From Oxalobacteraceae bacterium (GTDB taxonomy: Bacteria; Pseudomonadota; Gammaproteobacteria; Burkholderiales; Burkholderiaceae_D): a stretch of 64,000 bases of DNA. The stretch spans positions 1-64,000 of the forward strand of contig JAIXXN010000033.1 in NCBI GenBank assembly GCA_027490725.1, written 5' to 3'. Positions 25,888-34,139 of the stretch are shown here, in pieces. The position numbers and the translations under genes are program-made. A model generated the notes under the pieces. The model did not search any database. It worked only from the letters and a program-made list of their open reading frames with translations, and was not told where the DNA came from. Numbering within the stretch: the first letter of the stretch is position 1; the number at the start of each line of letters is the position of its first letter.

Positions 25888-26286
25888 CTAGCCCAGCGAG
25901 GTAGTAATCTCGGTGGTCACCGATGCCATCAGTTTGTGGATCGGGCATTTCTGGGCGGCAGCCAGCAGTTCGCCGCGCTGCACGTCACTCAGTTCGCCGG
26001 TCAGATGCAGAGTCACTGCCAGCCGGTAGACGCCCTGCCGCTCTTCACTGGCGTCACGGTCAATCATCACTTCGACGTGTTCGAGGGGGATGTTTTTGCG
26101 TTTGGCATACCACACCACGGTCAGCGCCTTGCAGGAACTGAGGGCAGCGTCATACAGATCATGTGGCGAAGGACCGGCATCGCTGCCGCCCTCTTCTACC
26201 GAGCCGTCGGTCGAAACGATGTGATTGCGCACATGGACGATGTGGCGCATAGGCAGCGACTGGTCGCGCAATACCCGGATAGTCAT
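25888..26286 (-). CDS. OsmC-family peroxiredoxin-like protein
   Basis: 132 residues from the ATG preceded by CTGAAGGACCGCC. The OsmC fold is seen in GPSPHDLYDAALSSCKALTV (the catalytic Cys in the ALSSCKA helix) and VEVMIDRDASEE; the usual first catalytic Cys is not obvious, and the second is in QKCPIHKLM. It probably reduces organic hydroperoxides, or belongs to the YhfA-like subgroup. It lies between phnA/yjdM and pirin on the same strand. Confidence 0.88.
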   Translation of the reverse strand: MTIRVLRDQSLPMRHIVHVRNHIVSTDGSVEEGGSDAGPSPHDLYDAALSSCKALTVVWYAKRKNIPLEHVEVMIDRDASEERQGVYRLAVTLHLTGELSDVQRGELLAAAQKCPIHKLMASVTTEITTSLG

Positions 26287-26382
26287 ACGGCGGTCCTTCA
26301 GAAAAAGGGAAAGAACCGCTAATTTACACCGTTTGGCGCGCGCTCGCAGAACGCAGCGCACGCCCCGGCCGAGGTGGCGCGT

Positions 26383-26727
26383 TTAGACGACTTTCTTGAC
26401 GAATTCGGTCTTCAGGCTCATCGCGCCAAAACCGTCGATTTTGCAATCGATATCGTGGTCGCTATCGACCAGACGGATATTTTTGACCTTGGTGCCTACT
26501 TTAACGGTGCCGCCACCGCCTTTCAGTTTCAGATCCTTGATCACGGTCACAGTGTCGCCGTCCTGCAAAATGTTACCAACGGAGTCACGGTACACGCGGG
26601 CGCCTTCATCAGCGGCTTCCGTCGCGGTAGCGCTCCATTCGTGCGCGCATTCCGGGCACACCAGCTGGGCGCCATCTTCATAAGTGTATTCGGAATGGCA
26701 TTTAGGGCATGGTGGCAAAGCGCTCAT
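26383..26727 (-). CDS. yjdM: PhnA/YjdM zinc-ribbon protein
   Basis: 114 residues. The N-terminal zinc ribbon has Cys-x-x-Cys pairs [10 protein letters not shown] and CPECAHEWS. The PhnA domain follows: VRDSVGN-like [35 protein letters not shown] and [19 protein letters not shown]. The full-length match to the family is clear. Despite the historical name there is no proven role in phosphonate breakdown. It starts 51 bases after the kinase gene end. Confidence 0.94.
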   Translation of the reverse strand: MSALPPCPKCHSEYTYEDGAQLVCPECAHEWSATATEAADEGARVYRDSVGNILQDGDTVTVIKDLKLKGGGGTVKVGTKVKNIRLVDSDHDIDCKIDGFGAMSLKTEFVKKVV

Positions 26728-26778
26728 GGTGGGAGTCCAGTAAATTAGTGAAGGCGGCAGTATACACCCCGCCGCCCG

Positions 26779-29154
26779 CTACACCAATTTTCTGGCGACC
26801 CGGAAACCTACGATATCATTCGCCAGCACCGCAGAATAGCCGTTACGCACGGCCGAACGCAGATAACGCGGGTTGTACAGCCAGGAACCGCCACGCAGCA
26901 CACGGCGTGCCGTATCACCGCCCTGCTCCCACGCGCTGCCGTCGGCCGGCGCACCGAGATAGTTTTCATGCACCACATCCTGGGTCCATTCCCAGACATT
27001 GCCGTGCATGTCGAACAGTCCCCACGGATTGGGCTGGAATAGACCGAACTTGCTGGTTCCCTGTAAAAATGCGCCGCGCGGACCATCGTTAAAGGTGAAA
27101 TTGCCGTCGTAATTGGCTTGTTCGGTGCTGATCGTGTCGCCCATGCTGAAGGCCGTGCGGGTACCGGCACGGCAGGCATATTCCCATTCCGCCTCGCTCG
27201 GCAGACGATACAACTGACCGGTTTTTTCGGACAGCCAGCGCACATAGCTCTGCGCATCGACCCAGCTCACGCCAACCACCGGGTGCTCGTCATTCTGCGC
27301 AAACCCGGGCGCGCGCCAGTCAGTGTCGGACAGCGACTCCCAGCCGGTGGCACGCACAAACACGCGCCACTGGCCTACCGTCACAGGGAAACGCGCCAGC
27401 GCGAACGATTGCTCGATGCCTACCCAGTGCTGCGGCAGTTCCCGGTCCAGCCAGTTTTTCTGCGCACCAGCCTTGACTGCCGCCGCCCGTTCCAGCTCGT
27501 GTGAGCCCATCTGGAAGCGTCCGGTAGGAATCAGTACCAGCTCCGGCCCGACACCGCTACCGTCGAGAAAACGGTCACGCAACACGCCGCTGGGATCCGC
27601 CACCGGACTCTGCGCCGTTGGCAGCAGCGCCGCCAATTCGGCCGCGTGCCGTTCGGCCTGCTGCTTGCGATGGCGTTCCTGCTCGGCGCGATATGCCGCT
27701 TCCGCCTTCAACTGATTCGCTTTGCGCAGTTGTTCGGCGCGCTCCTCGCGAGCCTTTTGCGCATCGGCTTCGCGGCGCGCCAGCAACTGCTCGCGCAACA
27801 CCTGCTTGCGTGCCTGCGCTGCCGCTTCCGCCTCGGCGCGCTGGCGTGCTTCCAGCGCCTTCCGCTGCTGTTGCTGCTGCTGTTCCAGCCGGGCTTTTTC
27901 CGCCGCTGCGGCGCGCGCTTCGGCCTGACGTTGCTGCGCCAGTTCTGCGGCCCGGGCCTGGCGCTGCGCTTCGGCGGCGCGTTCCTGCTCCTGCCTGAGC
28001 GCCAGCGCGGCCTGTTCTGCCTGACGTTGCTGCTCGCGCTGTTGCGCCTGTTCTTCCTGTTGTGCCTGTTGTAGGGCGCGCTGTTCCTCGCGCTCGCGCG
28101 CCTGTTGCGCCTGCGCCGCGAGTTCCTCGGCGCTGGGACTGGCGGCGTCACGCAAGGCCTGCAGCAAAGTCGCCACCGACGCTGGCCGCAGCTCGGCCAG
28201 ATAGGCGAAGCCCTGCTGCAGCACTTGCCATTGCGCCGGGTTCAAATGCTGTGGCGGTGCCGGATGAAAATCTGCAGAGCGCATCGCCTCGAACGGCATC
28301 CGTCCTTCCAGCAGTTGATAGATCATCACCGCCACCGCATACACATCCAGCCGGCTACTCGGCTGCCGTTGATGGGTCCCCGCTTCCGGCGCACGATAGC
28401 CGACCGTGCCGGCATTCGGGGTTTGCAGCCCGAGACTACTGCCAGCGTTGCGCACCCGCGAAGCAATCCCGAAATCGAGCAGCTTGATGTCACCGTGGCG
28501 GGTCAGGAACACATTGCCCGGCTTGATATCGCGATGTACCAGCTTGTGCTTGTCCCACGCATAGTCAAGCGCCTCGCCCACCGGCGCCAGCAGGCGGTAG
28601 ATTGCCTCCATCGACAAGCTGCCCTGCGCGGCCAGATAGGCATCCAGATCCTCGCCTTCGAGATACTCCATGATGATGAAATAGCTCGCCGTCGCCGGAT
28701 CCTGCGCCCACTCGTAGACGCGCACGATGTTCTCATGCGCCAGTTTGCGGGCCTGCGTGGCTTCCTCGATCAGCAATTTGGCGTGGGTAGCGCTCTGGGT
28801 CAGTTGCGGCGGCAGAATTTTCAGCGCCACCATTTCGCTATGGCCCAGCTCCGCATGGGTCGCCAGATCGGTAGCCTGCCACACCTGCCCCATGCCACCC
28901 ATCGCAATCAGGCGCTCCAGCCGGTAGCGCCGGTTTTGCGGGCCGATCTCCTGACCGGACATGAAACCCAGTTCCGTTCCCTGCCGCTCCGGCACCGGCA
29001 CCGGCAGCGCCCCCGCCATGATCGCAGCCCCCGGCGGTGCGTATTCCGCATCCAGGATAGCGTTCTTGCGACGGTCGAACTCCTGCAGGCTGAGTAGCCC
29101 GTCGTCATGTAAGGCCCGCAGTTCGCGGATCCGGTCTCTTGCTGTCTGCATCAT
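26779..29154 (-). CDS. Ser/Thr kinase - coiled coil - formylglycine-generating-enzyme-like (SUMF1) fusion
   Basis: 791 residues. A short N-terminal SHOCT-like helix pair (RIRELRALHDDGLLSLQEFD) is followed by a complete kinase at ~78-335: glycine loop IAMGGMGQVW (83-92), Lys112, HRD 207-209 in LVHRDIKPGNVFL, DFG 227-229, APE 255-257. Residues ~340-525 are a Gln/Glu/Ala/Arg-rich coiled coil. The C-terminal ~250 residues are a SUMF1/FGE-sulfatase domain: LVLIPTGRFQMGS, FPVTVGQW, HPVVGVSWVDAQ, YRLPSEAEWEYACRAG, NPWGLFDMHGNVWEW, RVLRGGSW, GFRVAR. Kinase-FGE fusions are known in some bacterial kinases, where the FGE part is probably a binding fold. Last gene of the leftward run, 18 bases after the SPFH gene. 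Confidence 0.92.
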   Translation of the reverse strand: MMQTARDRIRELRALHDDGLLSLQEFDRRKNAILDAEYAPPGAAIMAGALPVPVPERQGTELGFMSGQEIGPQNRRYRLERLIAMGGMGQVWQATDLATHAELGHSEMVALKILPPQLTQSATHAKLLIEEATQARKLAHENIVRVYEWAQDPATASYFIIMEYLEGEDLDAYLAAQGSLSMEAIYRLLAPVGEALDYAWDKHKLVHRDIKPGNVFLTRHGDIKLLDFGIASRVRNAGSSLGLQTPNAGTVGYRAPEAGTHQRQPSSRLDVYAVAVMIYQLLEGRMPFEAMRSADFHPAPPQHLNPAQWQVLQQGFAYLAELRPASVATLLQALRDAASPSAEELAAQAQQAREREEQRALQQAQQEEQAQQREQQRQAEQAALALRQEQERAAEAQRQARAAELAQQRQAEARAAAAEKARLEQQQQQQRKALEARQRAEAEAAAQARKQVLREQLLARREADAQKAREERAEQLRKANQLKAEAAYRAEQERHRKQQAERHAAELAALLPTAQSPVADPSGVLRDRFLDGSGVGPELVLIPTGRFQMGSHELERAAAVKAGAQKNWLDRELPQHWVGIEQSFALARFPVTVGQWRVFVRATGWESLSDTDWRAPGFAQNDEHPVVGVSWVDAQSYVRWLSEKTGQLYRLPSEAEWEYACRAGTRTAFSMGDTISTEQANYDGNFTFNDGPRGAFLQGTSKFGLFQPNPWGLFDMHGNVWEWTQDVVHENYLGAPADGSAWEQGGDTARRVLRGGSWLYNPRYLRSAVRNGYSAVLANDIVGFRVARKLV

Positions 29155-29172
29155 GATTCGAAATCCAAGCCT

Positions 29173-31260
29173 TTATGCCTTGCCGGCCTCGCCTGCCACA
29201 TCCAGGGTCACGCCACAGCTGGCGCAAAATCTATCCTCCGGATGCGCCGCGCGTAGCGCGTGACCGTTGCTACAACGGGCCGCCGCAGGCTGGGCCGCCC
29301 CCACCACCTGCGCCAGCGCTTCGATCTGTGCTGCCCCCATCCCCGCCTGAATCTGCAAGCCCAGTAACTGTGCCAGTGCCTGCGCATTCGGTAGCGCCGC
29401 AGTGGCCACCTTGGCAGTATCACTGAGACGGTTGATGGTCTCCATGCGGGCAATTTCATGACTCTGCTGCGCTAGCAGCACATCGTAATCGCCTTTCCAG
29501 CGCGCGTAACGCTCTTCCCGCTCCTTATCGAGCCGGCGCAACTCCTGCTGCCATTGCAGCTCCTGTTCCTTCTGGCGCAACAACTGGCGCTGCTCATCGA
29601 CTGCCAGCTGGTCCAGCATAGCCTGTTTGGCATGTGCCTGCTGCTGACGCGTGTGCAGCTGATCCGCTTCGATGGTGCGCAACAGTTTCTCGTGCTGGGC
29701 CAGTTGCTCCGCCGTTGCACCTTCGCGCTGCAAAGCCTCGAGTTTCTGGCGCACGCTCGCCACTTCGACCGCGTTACTGGCATCCTTGACGGCATCGCTG
29801 CGTAACAGCTCGCGCTGACGTGCCAGCTGCAACTGGTCTTCCCACTCCTGCACCCGTTGCGCCTCGCGCTGGCGCGCTGCGCTGGCCAAAGTCAGACTCT
29901 GCAACTGCAGCTGGTGCGCTTCCGCCTCGATGGCCAGTTCGCGCTGCTTCTCGGCTTTTTCCTGCGCGCGCAAGGCCATCAATTCCTCACGGCGCCGCGA
30001 CGCATCGTCGATAAACAGCGCCTCGCTAATGCGGTTTTCGATCGCCTGCTGGCGCAACTGGTGCGATAAGCGCTGCTGCGCCAACTGGCGCTGTTCGGCG
30101 GCAGTCTGCTGGAGTACTTCCATTTCCGTCTGCATGCGGATGCGCGCCAGCTGACGTACCTGTTCCCATTCGGCCTGTTCACCGTCGCGCTGCGACTTCT
30201 GCTTGGCCAGTTCATGTTCCAGATCTGCCAGCACCGTGCCGGCCCCCTTATCCAGCGCAACCTTGCGGGTTTTTGCATCCATGATGCGGCTATACAGATC
30301 CACCTCGCGGGCCCGCAAAGCCTGCAGGCGCTCGGATTCTTTCAGCGTCAGCTCGGCCTTTTCGAGGCTGGCATCCTGCCGCAATTCGGCGCGCCGCAAG
30401 TCGCTATGCAGCTTGCGTTCTTCGCGCGCAATCGCCGCCCACTCCTCGGCGTCATACAGCTGATCGAGCTGCCTGGCATGTTCCAGCTGCACCTGTCGCT
30501 CATCCGCGACCAGCCACAGGCTTCCCACCCGGTCGCGGTTATGGTCATATTTATCGTGGCGGACGGCCACTGTTTCCACCCGTTCCACCGCCAGCCCGAA
30601 ACTGGCCAGACGCAGTTTCAGACCGGCCTGCAGCCGTTCATCGAGTTGCTGGCGCAAATCGACGTTGTCGGCCAGATCGCGGATCGAACGACTGGCGATA
30701 AATTCTGCCGCCAACTGCCGTACCGATGGTTCAATCAGCTCCTGCAACTGGCGCGTGGTGACCACCCCGGGCGCCGTCATGAAATGGCGCGCAAACGCCG
30801 CTACCTGATCCACCGCCAGACTGATAGTAAAGCTGGCGGCCACTTTGAGCTGTTCGGCCGTCACCAGTTTTTCGAATTCGAAGCTGACCGGCAGCGCCAC
30901 ACTGCGGGTAATCAGGATTTCAGCGTGCTGGTTACGCAGCAAATGATTCAGACGGGTGAAAAAGCCTTCGATCTCGTATTCGCCCTGCGGTACTTCGGTG
31001 GCTTTGTCAGCCTGCAAAATATAGGCACGCGCCAGCGCCGGTACCCGCAACGTTTTGGTGAACACGCCGGACAAGGCATTCACGCCAAAATACACCGCCA
31101 GTTGGTCGTCGCCGGGGATCCAGCGGTTATCGCGCAGCAGCGGCGTGTTACGGGGCGCACCCAGCGTCAGACCGCAGTGCTTGCAATAGCCCGACTGGTC
31201 GTCGTTCTTCTGCTCGCAACGCGGGCATTTCACGCCACCCAACCCCAAACTCTGGAACAT
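29173..31260 (-). CDS. SPFH/band-7-like protein with zinc ribbons at both ends and a long coiled coil
   Basis: 695 residues. The N-terminal zinc ribbon is CPRC...YCKHCG (Cys12, 15, 26, 29). Residues ~45-245 form an SPFH-like region (VPQGEYEIEGFFTRLNHLL; QLKVAASFTISLAVDQVAAF; LRLASFGLAVERVETVAV). A charged coiled coil of ~370 residues follows. The C-terminus has a second treble-clef-like ribbon (Cys663, His667, Cys679, Cys682). There is no N-terminal membrane anchor, so any membrane link would be indirect. I infer an oligomeric scaffold for the kinase and its partners. The domain order, ribbon-SPFH-coil-ribbon, is unusual. Confidence 0.75.
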   Translation of the reverse strand: MFQSLGLGGVKCPRCEQKNDDQSGYCKHCGLTLGAPRNTPLLRDNRWIPGDDQLAVYFGVNALSGVFTKTLRVPALARAYILQADKATEVPQGEYEIEGFFTRLNHLLRNQHAEILITRSVALPVSFEFEKLVTAEQLKVAASFTISLAVDQVAAFARHFMTAPGVVTTRQLQELIEPSVRQLAAEFIASRSIRDLADNVDLRQQLDERLQAGLKLRLASFGLAVERVETVAVRHDKYDHNRDRVGSLWLVADERQVQLEHARQLDQLYDAEEWAAIAREERKLHSDLRRAELRQDASLEKAELTLKESERLQALRAREVDLYSRIMDAKTRKVALDKGAGTVLADLEHELAKQKSQRDGEQAEWEQVRQLARIRMQTEMEVLQQTAAEQRQLAQQRLSHQLRQQAIENRISEALFIDDASRRREELMALRAQEKAEKQRELAIEAEAHQLQLQSLTLASAARQREAQRVQEWEDQLQLARQRELLRSDAVKDASNAVEVASVRQKLEALQREGATAEQLAQHEKLLRTIEADQLHTRQQQAHAKQAMLDQLAVDEQRQLLRQKEQELQWQQELRRLDKEREERYARWKGDYDVLLAQQSHEIARMETINRLSDTAKVATAALPNAQALAQLLGLQIQAGMGAAQIEALAQVVGAAQPAAARCSNGHALRAAHPEDRFCASCGVTLDVAGEAGKA

Positions 31261-31324
31261 GTCAGACTCCTCAATAATTCATCTTCCGGACTGCTTTGCC
31301 ATCTACCGATTCTAGCAGGGCAAT

Positions 31325-32434
31325 TTAAATCATACCTATCCGTTCAATACAGGCCAGACTGGCGCCCCGCTGGCGTAGCCCGGCCACATAGCCGGCAGGC
31401 AGCGCTGCCGCCCAGCCAGCCGGTAGCAGGATCCGGTCGCCCGCCCCCGCCTGCCGGGCGATCAGGGCCAGTTTGGCCTGCTGGCCGTCGACTGCCTCGA
31501 CCAGTCCCGCATGCCAGGCACTCGACTGGCCAGTGGCGATCAGGCGGCCACGCGGCAAAAATTCACGGCCGCGCGCCATCCGGTCCGCCATTACCAGCGC
31601 CAGTTCATAGGAGTTGCCCTGAAACTCAGGCTGACTGAAACGCACCAGCGTGCGCCAGCGTCCCAGCCCATGGCCATCGAAATGGCGCGCCGCACACAGG
31701 GTCTGGCGCAGCGCCTGCAGGCGCGCCGGATCGAGCTGTGGCGCCGCGATGCTGTCTTCCTCGCTGGCCGGCACGGTCCCCGCCGCGAGCGGAAACACAC
31801 TGACTTCCAGCCACGCCAGACTATCGTGGCTACCGCCGCAGTAAAGGGGAAACCAGCTGCGCACCGAGGCCACACAGTCGGCCAGATCAGCGTGGCCATG
31901 CAAAGCCCCGAGATGGCCGATGACGCTGCAGCGCGCTCCCGCAAGGTCGGGTTCGCCGGCGTCACTGCGCACTTGCCCACCCAGCACCAGCACGCCGTCA
32001 GGCGCCAGATGCGCCATGGCGATGCGCTGCGCCTGTAGCGGCTCACCCTCGACCCGCCCCAGATGCCACGCATCGGACCAGCCCAGCGCCAACAGCGCTT
32101 GCTCGGCACCAGGCGCTGCTGCATACAGACCACGCACCATGCGGTCAGCCAGCACTGCGGCCAGTTCCCAGTCACGCTCCTTGGCATTCGGCGCCGGATC
32201 CATGCTCAGTAGCACCTGATCGCGGCTATCCAGCAGCGCTTCGGTCAGACGCGCCATGCGTACTACCTGCTGCATGCGCAGAGCCAGTGCCGGCGCGGCC
32301 GCGACATGGCATTTAACGTCGGCACGATTGCCACGCGCACGGCGGCTGGCGGTAATCGTCAGCAGCCTTCCGTCCGCGAGCACACTGCGGCACACGGCAT
32401 AGTCAGGCAGTCGTGGATGAGAAATACCGCTCAT
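31325..32434 (-). CDS. Internally duplicated protein resembling the Lon (S16) protease fold
   Basis: 369 residues made of two related halves about 187 residues apart. ELAAVLADRMVRG (90-102) matches ELALVMADRMARG (277-289), and LGWSDAWHLGRVEG (117-130) matches TGQSSAWHAGLVEA (301-314). The second half follows the Lon proteolytic-domain pattern: GNS (273-275) where Lon has GPS, a TG-x-x-S...G-x-V-x-x-V-x-G strand-turn, Lys321 in GQQAKLALIARQAGAGD, and ILLP. Ser275 and Lys321 are spaced like the Lon Ser-Lys dyad. The first half lacks both. This is inference from pattern, not a database hit; it could be a binding fold. The start overlaps the upstream gene by 4 bases. Confidence 0.6.
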   Translation of the reverse strand: MSGISHPRLPDYAVCRSVLADGRLLTITASRRARGNRADVKCHVAAAPALALRMQQVVRMARLTEALLDSRDQVLLSMDPAPNAKERDWELAAVLADRMVRGLYAAAPGAEQALLALGWSDAWHLGRVEGEPLQAQRIAMAHLAPDGVLVLGGQVRSDAGEPDLAGARCSVIGHLGALHGHADLADCVASVRSWFPLYCGGSHDSLAWLEVSVFPLAAGTVPASEEDSIAAPQLDPARLQALRQTLCAARHFDGHGLGRWRTLVRFSQPEFQGNSYELALVMADRMARGREFLPRGRLIATGQSSAWHAGLVEAVDGQQAKLALIARQAGAGDRILLPAGWAAALPAGYVAGLRQRGASLACIERIGMI

Positions 32435-33555
32435 GCGCCATCCTCCTGATCAGGTGGATAAGGCTGACGGCGTCCGGCTAGTCCCGTTTCGAGATTGGCA
32501 CAGACCCGGTCAGCCTGATCGTGCAGCAGCCGCCATGCGCTGGTCTCGTTGCCGGAGCGCTGCCATTGCGCCAGCAAGGACCAGCCTTCATCCAGTGCCT
32601 GCAGGGACAGCAGCGTGTGCCCGATACGTCGCTGTTGCTGCACTAAGGGCAAAGCGTGATCGGGTGCAGCCCAGCCCAGCGTGGGCATGCTCTGCACGTT
32701 CAGGCTGGCCATGCCGAGTCGCAGCAACAGCGCCTGATGCGCTGCAAAAGCATCGGCACCTGCCGGCACTTCCAGTAGGCGCAAGCCACTACTCAATGCG
32801 GGCAGTTCCAGGAACAGGCGTCGTAAGCCAAGCGCGTCGGCCTGCGCGTCCGGCCTGACATGGCTCGCTGCTATGGCAGATACGGCAGATACTGCAGATA
32901 CTGCAGATGCGGCCGCTGCGACATGGGGCGGCGCCTCCGCTGGCATGCCAGCGATGGGGGTGAAGGTGGGGACGGGGACGGGAACGGCGCGGGCGCGCAG
33001 CTGCGCGGCATAATCCGCCTGCGGTGCCAGATCGATCGGTACGCAGTCATCCACCGTGAGGCCGAAACGGGTATAGAGCAACTGATTGAATCCGGCACGA
33101 AACGCATGCCATTCTTCCAGCGTGGTGCAAGGCGCTAGCTCCAGCACACCCTGCGTCAGCGCCAGTTGCAAGGCTGCCTGCAGGCGCTCCTGCAACTGTA
33201 CCAGTGCAAGACCCTGCGCCACTTCGCTATACAGAAACAGATCAAAACGTTGCTGCGCGACGCGCGGATTAGCCGCATCGACCACCACTTTTAACTGCAA
33301 GCCCCATTCCGGTGCCGCGGCAAAGGGCAGCAGCGTCAGCGTGTAGGGGCCGGGATGAAAGCACCACGCCCGTTCAGCGTCGGCCAGCGCCACTTTTCCC
33401 GCAAGCTGCCGGCGGGCCTGACCATTGGCGCCAACTACCAGCAGCGTGGTTCCGGCCGGCGCCACATCGCCCGTCTCGCAAGCATGGGCGACCAGCGTGT
33501 CACCCAGCCCTGCCAGATCGGTGCGCGGCGCACGGCGGCGCAAGAAGAAGCCCAT
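32431..33555 (-). CDS. Unknown protein, probable SPFH-like domain
   Basis: 374 residues, starting MGFFLRRRAPRTDLAGLGD two bases after the previous stop. The first ~190 residues read like a soluble SPFH/band-7 segment: PAGTTLLVVGANGQA, FHPGPYTLTLLPF, LQLKVVVDAANPRV, then a helical LQERLQAALQLALTQG and LLYTRFGLTVDDCVPIDL, which parallels LRLASFGLAVERVETVAV in the neighbour at 29173. A Pro/Ala/Val low-complexity linker leads to a helical C-terminal domain (ADALGLRRLFLELPALSSGLRLLEV). No catalytic motif. It may assemble with the zinc-ribbon SPFH protein. Confidence 0.5.
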   Translation of the reverse strand: MGFFLRRRAPRTDLAGLGDTLVAHACETGDVAPAGTTLLVVGANGQARRQLAGKVALADAERAWCFHPGPYTLTLLPFAAAPEWGLQLKVVVDAANPRVAQQRFDLFLYSEVAQGLALVQLQERLQAALQLALTQGVLELAPCTTLEEWHAFRAGFNQLLYTRFGLTVDDCVPIDLAPQADYAAQLRARAVPVPVPTFTPIAGMPAEAPPHVAAAASAVSAVSAVSAIAASHVRPDAQADALGLRRLFLELPALSSGLRLLEVPAGADAFAAHQALLLRLGMASLNVQSMPTLGWAAPDHALPLVQQQRRIGHTLLSLQALDEGWSLLAQWQRSGNETSAWRLLHDQADRVCANLETGLAGRRQPYPPDQEDGA

Positions 33556-33557
33556 CG

Positions 33558-34139
33558 CTAGCCCTGTTCCGGCAATACCGTAAAGGTCGCACCGGTTTGC
33601 TGGAAGTGCTGGGCCGGTGCCTCGGCAAACGGCCATGCTGCTTCACATTCGCCATCGCCATCCAGTCGTCCCTGCAGGATCAGCTTGCCCTGTCCATCCT
33701 GCACACGCAGGGCCAGCGCCTGCTGCATGGCAGGCGTGGCGAACGGCGCATCGGCCAGCAGCGCGAGGATCACCCGCCAGCCTGCCGTGCTGGCGACAAA
33801 GTCCAGCGTCCAGTAGCCATCGTCCGTGCGCAAAGTGCTCAGCGGCGTATCCGTTGCGGCCGCGCGCAGCAGGCCCTGACTACCGGACCAGCCAGACAGT
33901 GGCGCCGGCATGCTTGCCCGGGCCTGCGCCAGATGGCGCAAGCGACGCAAGGTCAGCGGCGACGCCTGCAAGGCCTGGCGCTCCGCCGTCGTCAAAGGAC
34001 GGCTGCCATCCAGTGCCATCTGCAACGTCGTATCGGCCAGCATCAGCCGGTCGCCGGGTACGGCGCGGCCCAGCAGCAGGCGCTCCTGCAGTCTGGCTTC
34101 CAGCTCGGTGAGTCTCGGTTTCACAGCATACTCCTTCAT
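33558..34139 (-). CDS. Unknown small soluble protein of the leftward operon
   Basis: 193 residues. Its start overlaps the upstream gene by 4 bases (ATGA), indicating translational coupling. The N-terminal half is helical (LTELEARLQERLLLGRAVPGD; TTAERQALQASPLTLRRLRHLAQ). The C-terminal half is beta-rich (YWTLDFVASTAGWRVILALL; LILQGRLDGDGECEAAWPF). No recognised motif, signal peptide or membrane helix. Conservation of its place between an HTH protein and an SPFH-like protein would be the best clue to its role. Confidence 0.6.
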   Translation of the reverse strand: MKEYAVKPRLTELEARLQERLLLGRAVPGDRLMLADTTLQMALDGSRPLTTAERQALQASPLTLRRLRHLAQARASMPAPLSGWSGSQGLLRAAATDTPLSTLRTDDGYWTLDFVASTAGWRVILALLADAPFATPAMQQALALRVQDGQGKLILQGRLDGDGECEAAWPFAEAPAQHFQQTGATFTVLPEQG

